Shown: positions 49,800 through 58,507, counted from the first letter of the stretch. The stretch: DNA of 64,000 nt from Chloroflexota bacterium (GCA_028287745.1 JAQBPB010000090.1:62001-126000); one strand, 5' to 3'. A program made the numbers and translations. The notes: generated by a model from the sequence alone, not told the origin.

Positions 49800-51995
49800 A
49801 TGAAAGTACTTTTGCTACAACTGCCGGTCCCCAATAACCGGCGGGCTAACTTACCCCTGGCCCTGGGCTATCTGAAAGCTTCGGCAGATGCCGCCGCCCT
49901 GCCCGGTTTGCAGGTTGAACTGCTGGACCCCGCCTCTCAGAACCTGGGCGGTGAAGCTTTACTGGTTGATGCCATCCTGGCCTGCGACCCCGACCTGGTA
50001 GGCATGTCGCTCTACACCTGGAATAGCAGCCGGAGTTTGCTACTGGCTAAAGCCCTCAAGCAGCGCGCCCCGGAGCTTTTGATTATTGGGGGCGGCCCTG
50101 AAATAAACCATGACGGCGATTTTATCCTTAACTCGCCTTATTTTGATTACCTGGTCCAGGGCGAAGGCGAGCAGACTTTTGTAGAGCTTTTGCGGCAGCT
50201 TAACGCGGGTCAGAAAAAAATCACCCCTGACAACTTTAAGTATTCCGTCCACGTCCCTTTACCGCCGGTCAGGTCCGGTAGTTCCAACAACCTTAATTTT
50301 GTCAGGTCCCCGGCTTCCCCGGCCCTTCCGGTAGTCCTGAGCGGCCCGGCCCTGGAAGATGTCAACTCCGCGCCCTCGGCCTACCTTACCGGGGCTCTAG
50401 AAGGCCACCTGGGCCGTTTCATGTCCATTGAACTGTCGCGCTGGTGTCCCTCCAAATGTACCTTTTGCTATTACGGGCGGCAGGATATCCTGCGTGGTGG
50501 CAAGCGCTATTTTGACCTGGAGCGGGTCCGGAAAGAATTACTATTCGGGATGGAACGCGGTATCGAGCAGGTCCATTTCGTAGAAGCTAACTTTAATACT
50601 CTGCCGCACCTGGGCCAGCTTTACGACCTGCTCAAAGACAGCAAGGCCAACCGCCAGATGAGCTTTTATGCCGAAATGCGCGGCGAAGCCATCACGACCG
50701 AGCAAGCCGCCAGGCTAGCCGAAACCAATTTTAGTATTGTCGAAGTGGGCTTGCAGTCGGCGGTGCCGGAAGTCCTGGCCCGCGTCCGGCGCAAAAATAA
50801 CCTGCCCCGCCTGGCCCAGGGTGTCCACAACCTGCGCGGCGTGGGTATAGAAGTCTTTCTTGACCTGATTTTAGGTCTGCCGGGCGAGACTCCGGCCACT
50901 TTTCAGCAGTCGGTGGACTGGATTGACCAGAACGAACTGGCCCCCTTTGACCTGTTTCACCTGCAAATGCTGCCGGGCACCCAGCTTAAATCCCAGGCCC
51001 ATGCCGGGCAACACGGCATGCGCTGGCAAGTGGCCCCACCTTATTTCGTCCTGGAAACCGCTGAACTATCTTTTGAACAGCTTTGCGAACTGCGCCGCCG
51101 GACTTTGCTGGCCCGCCAGGACGACCCCGCCGAAGTGGCCGGGCTGCCCCAACCGGGGCCGTATTCCCTGGTCGCGCCCGCCAGAGATGCTTTGAGCCTG
51201 GCACCCGCCGGGCCGGTTGAAAGAGTAATACTTGATTTTAGCCAGGAAACCCTGCCCCCGGATACTTCCTCTCTTAAAGATTTGGCCCGCCAGGTAGCCA
51301 GCGAGCTTACTGTCTGGCTAAAGCTGGGCCAGGCTAACTCCCTGGCCCTGGCTGCCGCCGGGGAAGCTCTGACGGCCCTTTCAGAGCCAAATCCGGCTGG
51401 AATGTGGCACCTATTTGTCGAGAGTGACCGTCCCCTGACCCGGCTGGAAAAGCTTGAATTGGCCGGTGCTATCCGCCATGAAGAAGGTTACCTGGACCGG
51501 CTGGCCGTTTTTGCGCAACTCGAAGCGGATTTTCAGGATTGCCCTCGCTGGCCTTCGATTAACTTCTATGAAGTCTTGCCGTTGGAAGCCGCTCTATCCG
51601 GCCCGACTGGCCGCGACACCGTTATTAAAATTGATTTGAAAGAAACGGATTCTTTAGAGCAGTGGCAAAGACAGCTAACCCGCCTGGCCGCTTTTAGCGG
51701 GGCCGGGTTGGTGCTTGATACCGGCACGGGTTGCCCGGCCGGACGTTTTAAGACTGCTTTTAAGGGAAATAAGTTTGCAGCCGGAAATGTCTGGCTGACT
51801 GACCTAAACCTGGCGGTGGGTCTGGCCTATAACCAGGCTGGCGACCTTGCCAGCGCCTCAGATAGTTTAATTTATCCTTCAACCGCGCTAGTCAGTGCAA
51901 ACAAAGTTTATTACCATAATCCTTCGGGCGAACAACTTCAACAGGCCGCTTTGAATTACAGGTTAGCCGCAATCAAAGGTTATCAATTTATCTAA
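49800..51995 (+). CDS. B12-binding-domain radical SAM protein
   Basis: 731 residues. The N-terminal domain (about 1-140) has the fold landmarks of B12-binding domains (MKVLLLQLPVPN, DPDLVGMSLYTWNSSRSLLL, LLIIGGGPEIN, YLVQGEGEQTFVELL) but lacks the DxHxxG cobalamin-ligand motif. The radical SAM core follows with CPSKCTFCYYG (about C216, C220, C223), HFVEANFN and EVGLQSAVPEVLARVRRKN. The last about 300 residues contain no motif I recognise. The reaction is unknown; relatives modify tetrapyrroles, lipids or peptides. The gene begins four bases after the MCP-like gene. Confidence 0.87.
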   Translation: MKVLLLQLPVPNNRRANLPLALGYLKASADAAALPGLQVELLDPASQNLGGEALLVDAILACDPDLVGMSLYTWNSSRSLLLAKALKQRAPELLIIGGGPEINHDGDFILNSPYFDYLVQGEGEQTFVELLRQLNAGQKKITPDNFKYSVHVPLPPVRSGSSNNLNFVRSPASPALPVVLSGPALEDVNSAPSAYLTGALEGHLGRFMSIELSRWCPSKCTFCYYGRQDILRGGKRYFDLERVRKELLFGMERGIEQVHFVEANFNTLPHLGQLYDLLKDSKANRQMSFYAEMRGEAITTEQAARLAETNFSIVEVGLQSAVPEVLARVRRKNNLPRLAQGVHNLRGVGIEVFLDLILGLPGETPATFQQSVDWIDQNELAPFDLFHLQMLPGTQLKSQAHAGQHGMRWQVAPPYFVLETAELSFEQLCELRRRTLLARQDDPAEVAGLPQPGPYSLVAPARDALSLAPAGPVERVILDFSQETLPPDTSSLKDLARQVASELTVWLKLGQANSLALAAAGEALTALSEPNPAGMWHLFVESDRPLTRLEKLELAGAIRHEEGYLDRLAVFAQLEADFQDCPRWPSINFYEVLPLEAALSGPTGRDTVIKIDLKETDSLEQWQRQLTRLAAFSGAGLVLDTGTGCPAGRFKTAFKGNKFAAGNVWLTDLNLAVGLAYNQAGDLASASDSLIYPSTALVSANKVYYHNPSGEQLQQAALNYRLAAIKGYQFI

Positions 51996-52115
51996 TTGTG
52001 CTTCCAAGAAGCCTATATTAATTATATAATATATTATAACATTTAACGAAAATACTTTCATCCAAATTTTTTGTTATATTATTGATAATTCTTTATTTTA
52101 TATTCTGGTAATGGT

Positions 52116-52841
52116 GTGCATTTGTCCTCAAATAAAAAGGTGAAACGGGTTCGGATTATTATAGTTGATGATCAGTATATAGTCAGGGAGTTACTCCGGG
52201 CCATTTTAAATGATGAACCCGAATTTGAATTAATTGCCGAGTTTGACTCCGGGGAACCTTTATTGGAGCGGGTGGCCGAACTGAACCCGGATATAATTTT
52301 GATGGATATTCAGATGCCTGGTATAGACGGCCTGACCGCTACCCGCAAGCTCAAGCAACTGGTCCCTGACAGCGAAGTTATAATGCTAACCAGTTCCGAA
52401 GACCCGGCCGTCTTGCGGGAGTCGCTGGCAAGCGGAGCCAGCGGCTATATCATTAAAAATCCTGACCAGACTAACCTGGTGAACAGCATAAAAACCATTG
52501 CCGGTGGTGGGTCACTTATCAATCCCCATTTGTTGCGCAATCTAATCCAGGACTTTGCTACTATCTATTCTACCGGGAACCAGGGCCAGGCAGACGGCAA
52601 CGGCGTAGAACCCGGCCCGGCTCCGGAGATTGACGGTAAAGCTACCCTGGAAAATCTAACCCGGCGGGAAAGGCAGGTTTTGGGCCTTATCGGCCAGGGC
52701 CTGAGTAATTCCGCCATCTCCCAGCACCTCGGTATTAGCCACGATACCGTCAAGAGCCACGTCCGTTCAATCCTCTTAAAGTTGGATGTTAAAGACCGCA
52801 CCCAGGCGGCGGTCCTGGCGATAAGAAACAATCTGGGTTAA
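52116..52841 (+). CDS. NarL/FixJ-type response regulator
   Basis: About 241 residues. The receiver domain has IIIVDDQYIVRELLRAIL, phosphorylation Asp in DIILMDIQMPGIDG, Thr/Ser in VIMLTSSEDP and Lys in SGYIIKNPDQ. The LuxR-type DNA-binding domain follows at about 180-241: LTRRERQVLGLIGQGLSNSA and LGISHDTVKSHVRSILLKL. The GTG start at 52116 lies without a good ribosome site; GTG at 52140 is possible. No partner histidine kinase is in the window, so it may receive signals from the neighbouring MCP-type protein or from elsewhere. Confidence 0.93.
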   Translation: MHLSSNKKVKRVRIIIVDDQYIVRELLRAILNDEPEFELIAEFDSGEPLLERVAELNPDIILMDIQMPGIDGLTATRKLKQLVPDSEVIMLTSSEDPAVLRESLASGASGYIIKNPDQTNLVNSIKTIAGGGSLINPHLLRNLIQDFATIYSTGNQGQADGNGVEPGPAPEIDGKATLENLTRRERQVLGLIGQGLSNSAISQHLGISHDTVKSHVRSILLKLDVKDRTQAAVLAIRNNLG

Positions 52842-53207
52842 TATACCGCTTGCATATTTTTTCTGAGCAGGTATACTACCGCGTACCTGGCGGATGAGGC
52901 TCCTTTTATGCGCCTGGTAGATTTATAAGTATCAAAATGAAACTTATTACCGTTGGTTGCGTAAATTATAGTGTAGTAAAACACACTACAAACTAAGAAA
53001 AAAAAAGGATTTGTAATCTTATCTAAATTTAATCCTTTTACTGAACCAAAAGGACTAAAAAAACGTTATTATATTAATAGCATTCGATAGGGCAAGTAAC
53101 AGGGTCGTAAAAGCCTTTTCCAGATAAGGACGAGAACCTATTTAAAAGTGTGATAGGCTAAGTTGTACCGGCTTATCCCGTAATTAGCTAGAAAAGAAGG
53201 TAACCTA
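52842..53207 (+). other. Intergenic region with possible structured RNA leader
   Basis: 366 bases without a gene. The stretch about 53080-53180 has several possible stems: CCTT/AAGG (53114-53129), and CCTAT/ATAGG (53137-53157). The order AGGGCAA, GGGTCG, AAAAGCC, CCTAT...ATAGG, GTACCGG loosely resembles the GEMM (cyclic-di-GMP-I) riboswitch, but the canonical inner hairpin is missing. An A/T-rich stretch (AAAAGGATT ... AATCCTTTT, about 53000-53040) could terminate the response-regulator transcript. Confidence 0.35.
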
Positions 53208-53495
53208 ATGGCTCAATATAGTGATCAGGAAAAAGATACTGAGCAAAACCCGGAAGAGACTCCTACGGCTGAATTAACTAATGTAGGTGAAAATATTGAC
53301 CTGGTTGGTGGTCGAGTGATCACTGCGCCGGATTTTGTAGAGTTAGCTTCTCAGGGCTTTAGTGAAGGTCAGTTGAAAGATATTCTTAAATTACGGCGGC
53401 GTTATAACGAGACCGAAGAAAACGAAGTCACCCCGGAATTTAAACGACTTCGCTTCGCCCGCTTCCTCTACAGTAGCGGCAAAATCGAAGGGTAA
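53208..53495 (+). CDS. Small conserved-looking protein with acidic N-terminus
   Basis: 95 residues. The N-terminal 30 are acidic and probably disordered (SDQEKDTEQNPEETPTAE). The C-terminal half is helical with RVITAPDFVELASQGFSEGQ and KDILKLRRRYNETEENEVTP, ending FARFLYSSGKIEG. No known family recognised. GAAGGTAACCTA precedes the ATG, and a strong terminator follows the gene, so it is a real unit. The possibly structured leader upstream suggests RNA-level control. Confidence 0.75.
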   Translation: MAQYSDQEKDTEQNPEETPTAELTNVGENIDLVGGRVITAPDFVELASQGFSEGQLKDILKLRRRYNETEENEVTPEFKRLRFARFLYSSGKIEG

Positions 53496-53530
53496 TCAGA
53501 AGGTAGTTTCCAATAACCAATAACCGGAAG

Positions 53531-53555
53531 AGCAAGGAGGAATCCTTGCTTTTTT
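53531..53555 (+). terminator. Intrinsic terminator of the 95-residue protein gene
   Basis: AGCAAGGA-GGAA-TCCTTGCT followed by TTTTT. Confidence 0.92.
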
Positions 53556-53601
53556 GGTTCAAAATTTCCCAAACCCTTAATCACCCTGACAACAAAACAG
53601 T

Positions 53602-53644
53602 CAAAAAAGGAGCCATTCCCAGCCTTTAAAAGCTGGAAATGGCT
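53602..53644 (-). terminator. Intrinsic terminator of the copper ATPase gene
   Basis: AGCCATTCCCAGC and GCTGGAAATGGCT arms (one internal mismatch). AAAAAA at 53603-53608 gives the T run on the minus strand. Confidence 0.9.
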
Positions 53645-53673
53645 CTAACATTACCTGACCAGTACTCCTGAAA

Positions 53674-56600
53674 CTAACTCACCGTCAGCACATAGCTGAA
53701 CACAAGCACCCGGCCCTGGTACTGGAACTCCGCCCATAAGCGGTAAGTCCCGGCCATATCGAAGCGCAGGTCGTACCCGACTTCCGGCCCGTACCGCGTG
53801 TTTGCCGCCGGTTCAGCCATCGTGTCACCCATCACGGGGGCCGCCTGTCCGGCCAGCCCGCCAACGGCATGGCCGTGCAGGTGACGGAAACTGCTGCCAC
53901 CGTTTGACAGCACAATCATGTGGCCCGGTTCGCCCAGGTACGGTTCCAGGTCGGACATTGGGCGGTTGTCCTGCTCGAACTTGAACTTCAGGTCCACCGG
54001 CTGGCCGACTTTGACCGGTTCGTCCAGTTGCAGGGTCGCTTTTATGTTGCCAAACTGCTGCACCTTGCTAAAGCTAGCCAGTCCTGCCGCCGCGCCAGGA
54101 CTGCCGCTTACCGTAACATCCGTCCGGTAGAGGACCGCTTGCCCGGCCCTGGTCTGGAACTCATTGTAGACCGAGTACAGGCCGCCCACCGGGAAAGTAA
54201 CTGTAAAGGTATAAAGTCCCTCGCTGGCCCCTTCCGGGTGTAAGTGGCGGTAGAACTGGCGGTCCTGGCTGGCGACAATCAGGTGCATAAGCCTGGTGTG
54301 CAGCAGCTTTAAGTCTGCCGGGGTTACCGGCTTGCCACTCACCGGGTCGGTCAGGCGAAAGATTAACAGGGCCGGTTGGCCGGGTTGCGGCTGGGCCGGG
54401 AAAGTGCTGACCTGGATGCGCAGGTTGCCCACCTGGTAATCGGCCGGTAGCGCCACCACGTTCGCGGCCGGGATAATATCCGGCTCAGCTTCCGCCATTG
54501 CCGCCTGGCCGCTCGCCATTGCACCGCCGCCGGGGCGAGTGAAATAGTCATAACCCTGCCAGCCGAGCAGCCCGACCAACCCCAGCAATGCCCCTACCAG
54601 GCCGACCTGCCAGACCAGCATTTTGCGCCTGGCCCGTTTATCGGCGGCCGACAACGGCCCACTGTGCTTGCCCCGGTAGCGGTTCAGCAGCAACGAGTTT
54701 GAAATCACCGTTACGCTGCTGACAGCCATCGCTCCCGCCGCCAGGACCGGGTTGATAACACCCATAATCGCGGCCGGTATCAACAGGACGTTATAAAAGA
54801 AGGCCCAGAACAGGTTCTGTTTAATCTTGCGCATGGTCGCCCGTGATAGGCCAATCGCCGTGGCAATCGCCCGCACATCGCCGTGCATCAGGGTTATATC
54901 GGCCGCTTCCATCGCGATATCCGTCCCGGTGCCAATCGCCATCCCGACATCGGCCTGGGCCAGGGCCGGGGCGTCATTGATACCGTCGCCGACCATCGCG
55001 ACAATTTTTCCTTCGGCTTGCAGTTGCTTGATAACCGCCGCTTTTTCTTCCGGCCGCACCTCAGCCAGCACCCGTTCGATCCCGGCCTGCCGGGCCATTG
55101 CTTCGGCGGTGCGGCGGTTGTCGCCGGTCAGCATTACCGGCTCGATGCCCATTGCTTTAAGCTCGGCTACCGCTTCGGCGCTGCCTTCTTTAATTGTGTC
55201 GGCTACCGCGATCAAACCGGCCAGTTCGTTCTCCAGCGCCACCAGCATAACGGTTTTGCCTTCTGTTTCCAGGCGGCTCATCTGCGCTTCCACGCTGTCG
55301 CTCAGGCTGATTTGCTGCTGGGCCAGCAGGCGCCGGGTGCCAACCAGCACCAGGCGATCCACTACTTCGCCCTGGACGCCCGCGCCGGTATAACTTTTAA
55401 AGTTGCGGGCCTGTTCCTGGGCATCGTCCAGGTACAGGCCGCTCTTGACCGCCTTCCGGACGATTGCTTCGCCCAGCGGGTGTTCGCTGCCTCTCTCGAC
55501 CAGGGCCGCCAATTTCAAAATGGCGCTCTGGTCCAGCCCGTTCAGGCTGACCACCTCGGTTACTTCGGGCTTGCCGCGAGTAAGGGTGCCGGTCTTGTCC
55601 AGGACTACGGTCTTAATCTGCCTGGCCCGTTCCAGGCTTTCGCCGCCCTTGATCAAAATCCCCTGTTCGGCTCCGACCCCGGTCCCGACCATAATCGCGG
55701 TCGGTGTCGCCAGGCCCAAAGCGCAGGGGCAGGCCACTACCAGTACCGCGACCGCCGGTAAAAGGGCCGTCTGGAAGTCATGGCCGGTCAGTAACCAGCC
55801 CACGAAACTCAGTATCGCGATAACTATTACGATTGGTACAAAGATGCCGCTGATAGTATCGGCCAGGCGCTGCACCGGGGCTTTGCTGCCCTGGGCTTGC
55901 TCGACCAGCCGGATAATCTGGGCCAGGACCGTTTCGCCCCCGACCTTTTTGGCCCGTATGCGCAAGAGGCCGTTCTGGTTGACTGTCGCCCCGATTACCG
56001 GGTCGCCCGGTCCTTTCTCGACCGGCAAGCTTTCGCCCGTGACCATACTTTCGTCAATGCTGCTCTGGCCGCTTTCAACCTGGCCGTCCACCGGAATTTT
56101 CTCGCCCGGCCTTACTACCAGCAGGTCTTCCGGCACCACCTCGCCCAGCGGAATATCCTGCTCAATGCCCTGCCGGACCACCCGGGCGGTCCTGGGTTGC
56201 AACCCGACCAGTTTCCGGATAGCCTCGCTTGTCCGGCCCTTGGAAATTACTTCTAAAAATTTCCCCAGGTAGATAAGGGTTACAATCAGGGCGGCGGTCT
56301 CAAAATAGGTGATCGCCTCGCCCCGGCCACCCGGCCCTACTGACATCTGTCCGGCTGGCATGTAAGTGTTGCCCGCCAGCAGCAGCCAGGCGCTAAACAA
56401 ATAGGCCGCTGTGGAACCTATGGAAATCAGGGTGTCCATATTGGCCGCGAAGTGCCGGGCGTTCCGCAGGGCTCCACGGTGGAACTCCCAGCCCACTATT
56501 GCCCAGACCGGCGTGGTCAGCGCGAACAGCAGCCAGTCCCGCACCTGGGCTTCCCGGAACCAGTCCATGCCAAACATATTGATTACAAATACCGGGACGG

Positions 56601-57468
56601 TCAGGACGACCCCCAGTATCAGCAGGTTGCGCCGCCTGGTGATTTCTTTCTCCCGGCGCGCCCGGTCGCGTTCAGCCGACTCTTCGAGCGAAGGGGCCTT
56701 CCGGCGCGGCTTGTGCATCTGGACCGGGGTTGCCGCCACCGCTTTAACTACCGGTAAGTTCACCGCTGGCCTGGTCTGCACCGCGACCGGCGCTGGTTCC
56801 GCCGCTTCTTCCAGGGTATCCCCGTAGGGCCGGGCTTTGTATCCGGCCGCCTCCACGGCCCCGATAATCTGCGGCAGTTTGACCACTTGCGGGTTATAAG
56901 CAATCGTCCCGCGTTCGGTTGCCAGGTTGACCGAGGCCGTTTCCACCCCCGGCAGCTTGTTTAGCTTGCGTTCAATCCGGTTCACGCAACTTGCGCAGGT
57001 CATACCCTCAATTTCAAGTTCAACCTTCCCGGAGGTTTCCGCAGCCGGGGCAATTTCTACCGGGCTTTCCACAGCTTGAGTGGCAGCAGGAACTGCTTCC
57101 ACGGTACTTTTTACAGGCTGAACGGCTACCGGGGTTTCGGGTAGGGCGGTAACCGCCGCCGCTGTTTCCGTGGACACTTCCGGTATAAAATCTTCCGGCT
57201 CTTCCAGCGGGGTTGCCCGGTACCCGGCTGCTTCCACCGCTTTAACCAGGCTGGGCACATCCGTCCGGGCCGGGTCGAACCTGACCGTTCCCTTTTCGGT
57301 TGCCAGGTTTACATTCGCCTCCGACACCCCCGGTACTTTTTTAAGTTTTCTTTCAATCCGGTTCACGCAACTCGCACAGGTCATGCCCTCCAGTTCCAGG
57401 GTCACGCTTGCCGTCCTGCCGTCCGGTCCTTGAGTTAAATTTTCGTTTTGTTCCGCAACTTGAGACAT
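53674..57468 (-). CDS. copA: Copper-exporting P1B-type ATPase with C-terminal extracytoplasmic extension
   Basis: 1264 residues, against about 750-850 in usual CopA. Two heavy-metal-associated domains have GMTCASC at residues 28-34 and 155-161. The ATPase core has TGES (477-480), the metal-binding CPC (580-582), DKTGTLT (phosphorylated D624), SEHP (661-664) and GDGINDAP (827-834). After helix 8 (ending about 928) and a basic stretch, a further hydrophobic helix (about 950-972) leads into about 290 extra residues. These contain two similar modules, one with RLMHLIVASQDRQFYRHLHP (about 1059-1078) and one with GHMIVLSNGGSSFRHLHGH (about 1182-1200). They resemble the YtkA-like/copper-chaperone-like group and should lie outside the membrane. 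It exports Cu(I) and lies behind csoR. Confidence 0.95.
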   Translation of the reverse strand: MSQVAEQNENLTQGPDGRTASVTLELEGMTCASCVNRIERKLKKVPGVSEANVNLATEKGTVRFDPARTDVPSLVKAVEAAGYRATPLEEPEDFIPEVSTETAAAVTALPETPVAVQPVKSTVEAVPAATQAVESPVEIAPAAETSGKVELEIEGMTCASCVNRIERKLNKLPGVETASVNLATERGTIAYNPQVVKLPQIIGAVEAAGYKARPYGDTLEEAAEPAPVAVQTRPAVNLPVVKAVAATPVQMHKPRRKAPSLEESAERDRARREKEITRRRNLLILGVVLTVPVFVINMFGMDWFREAQVRDWLLFALTTPVWAIVGWEFHRGALRNARHFAANMDTLISIGSTAAYLFSAWLLLAGNTYMPAGQMSVGPGGRGEAITYFETAALIVTLIYLGKFLEVISKGRTSEAIRKLVGLQPRTARVVRQGIEQDIPLGEVVPEDLLVVRPGEKIPVDGQVESGQSSIDESMVTGESLPVEKGPGDPVIGATVNQNGLLRIRAKKVGGETVLAQIIRLVEQAQGSKAPVQRLADTISGIFVPIVIVIAILSFVGWLLTGHDFQTALLPAVAVLVVACPCALGLATPTAIMVGTGVGAEQGILIKGGESLERARQIKTVVLDKTGTLTRGKPEVTEVVSLNGLDQSAILKLAALVERGSEHPLGEAIVRKAVKSGLYLDDAQEQARNFKSYTGAGVQGEVVDRLVLVGTRRLLAQQQISLSDSVEAQMSRLETEGKTVMLVALENELAGLIAVADTIKEGSAEAVAELKAMGIEPVMLTGDNRRTAEAMARQAGIERVLAEVRPEEKAAVIKQLQAEGKIVAMVGDGINDAPALAQADVGMAIGTGTDIAMEAADITLMHGDVRAIATAIGLSRATMRKIKQNLFWAFFYNVLLIPAAIMGVINPVLAAGAMAVSSVTVISNSLLLNRYRGKHSGPLSAADKRARRKMLVWQVGLVGALLGLVGLLGWQGYDYFTRPGGGAMASGQAAMAEAEPDIIPAANVVALPADYQVGNLRIQVSTFPAQPQPGQPALLIFRLTDPVSGKPVTPADLKLLHTRLMHLIVASQDRQFYRHLHPEGASEGLYTFTVTFPVGGLYSVYNEFQTRAGQAVLYRTDVTVSGSPGAAAGLASFSKVQQFGNIKATLQLDEPVKVGQPVDLKFKFEQDNRPMSDLEPYLGEPGHMIVLSNGGSSFRHLHGHAVGGLAGQAAPVMGDTMAEPAANTRYGPEVGYDLRFDMAGTYRLWAEFQYQGRVLVFSYVLTVS

Positions 57469-57493
57469 AAATACACACTTTTCTTTTTGGGAA

Positions 57494-57556
57494 AGTAGTT
57501 AGAAGTCAGTAGTCAGTGGGGGAGTAGTGACAAAGTAGTCAGTAGTTAGAAGTCAG
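57494..57556. repeat. Imperfect short repeats (AGTAGTTAGAAGTCAG)
   Basis: The 16-base unit occurs exactly at 57494-57509 and 57541-57556, and shorter AGTAGTCAGT pieces lie between. Intergenic between csoR and copA. Simple AGTCAG-type repeats are frequent in many genomes; no function is evident. Confidence 0.7.
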
Positions 57557-57667
57557 CGGGAACGTGTTGTGGTTGTAAGTGAGAAGTTATAAATTACCTA
57601 CCATTTACTCGTCCATACTTATGTATTCGCGCTCCCCACTGACAACAGACCTCTGAATACTTTCTCC

Positions 57668-57970
57668 CTACTCCCCTGGCTGTCGTTCGACCATCCGCCA
57701 GCGGCCCGGTGACTTCAAGACGCCCATCAATTCTTCGATTTTTTCTTCGCCGTTGCCCTGCTGTATAGCATCGGTTACGCAGTGCCGCATGTGGTCTTCC
57801 ATTAATAACAGCGAAACCTGTTCCAGGGCCGCCTGGACGCTCGCGACCTGGGTCAGAATGTCCACACAATAGGTGTCTTCTTCCACCATTCGCTGCAAGC
57901 CCCTGGTCTGCCCCTCAATGCGCCGCAGCCGGGTCAATATTTTCTCTTTATCAGTTTTATAACCGTGCAT
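57668..57970 (-). CDS. csoR: Copper-sensing transcriptional repressor CsoR
   Basis: This 100-residue all-helical repressor has C35, H60 and C64 (in VEEDTYCVDILTQ and EDHMRHC), the Cys-His-Cys set that binds Cu(I) in CsoR. The N-terminal KEKILTRLRRIEGQTRGLQR is the conserved family segment with the DNA-contacting arginines. Copper binding should release it from the two palindromes at 58005-58054 in its own promoter, inducing csoR and copA. It is 199 bases upstream of copA and almost certainly in one operon with it. Confidence 0.95.
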   Translation of the reverse strand: MHGYKTDKEKILTRLRRIEGQTRGLQRMVEEDTYCVDILTQVASVQAALEQVSLLLMEDHMRHCVTDAIQQGNGEEKIEELMGVLKSPGRWRMVERQPGE

Positions 57971-58004
57971 CTCTGTAATTCCTTGCCTTCATTTTAATCT
58001 TTAT

Positions 58005-58021
58005 ATACCCACCGGGGGTAT
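58005..58021. promoter_or_regulatory. CsoR operator 2 (ATACCCACCGGGGGTAT)
   Basis: 17 bp near-palindrome, identical to operator 1 and centred 33 bp from it, about +13 relative to the inferred start point. The C/G tract flanked by ATAC/GTAT is the known CsoR box type. Confidence 0.9.
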
Positions 58022-58031
58022 CAATAGATTG

Positions 58032-58060
58032 ATTATAATACCCACCGGGGGTATTGTCAA
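58032..58060 (-). promoter_or_regulatory. Promoter of csoR-copA with CsoR operator 1 in its spacer
   Basis: TTGACA (58055-58060), a 17 bp spacer and TATAAT (58032-58037) on the minus strand. The spacer is exactly the CsoR box at 58038-58054. Repressor bound there excludes RNA polymerase. Confidence 0.92.
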
Positions 58061-58171
58061 GTGTCGTTACTCACCCAAAATTTATTCTTCCTGGCACATA
58101 TGTTGCGCTTAAAAATTAGTGTGGCTAGAAAGCTACTTAAAAGTACCAAAAGTAAGGAGGCAAGTGTTAAC

Positions 58172-58507
58172 TTGGAAAACAAAGCTGAGGATAAAAACCT
58201 TATCAACGAAGTTTATGCTGATGGCAGCGTCAGCGAAACCCTCGAACGCGTCAACGGCGTTAAGACTCAAACAAGCGCGGCGTTAGGCTCGGAGTCTGCC
58301 AAAACGGCCTCGGAATCATCAAAAGCAAAAGCACGCGCCGGTAAGTTTGCGCCTGTGCCTGACCAGAGCGCCTCGAACAGTAAGTTAAGCGATAGCGAAG
58401 TCGAATATGTAGCCGTCCATAACGACGAATCCGCGCCCGACTACCGGGACGAAATCTACCGGGAAAAGCCGGTTGAAGGCCGCACGGCTAACCAGGACCA
58501 ACTCTAA
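58172..58507 (+). CDS. Small hydrophilic protein divergent from csoR
   Basis: About 111 residues from a TTG at 58172, with AGGAGG eleven bases upstream; the longer frame from 58061 begins in the csoR promoter region and is less likely. The protein is Ser/Ala/Lys/Glu-rich and mostly disordered (SAKTASESSKAKARAGKF), with an acidic end YVAVHNDESAPDYRDEI. No family recognised. It is divergent from csoR and reads away from the same operator region, so copper control is possible but not shown. Confidence 0.55.
   Translation: MENKAEDKNLINEVYADGSVSETLERVNGVKTQTSAALGSESAKTASESSKAKARAGKFAPVPDQSASNSKLSDSEVEYVAVHNDESAPDYRDEIYREKPVEGRTANQDQL

Noticed and set aside
53080..53180. Confident call of a cyclic-di-GMP riboswitch
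   Set aside because: Only a loose order of short motifs fits and the inner hairpin with GNRA loop is missing; kept only as a candidate structured leader.
54827..56272. Several long plus-strand frames opposite the copper ATPase
   Set aside because: All lie across the conserved P-type ATPase core and show shadow-type composition.
57494..57556. Possible CRISPR or attachment site repeats
   Set aside because: Only two exact copies, low complexity, no spacers, no integrase or tRNA nearby.
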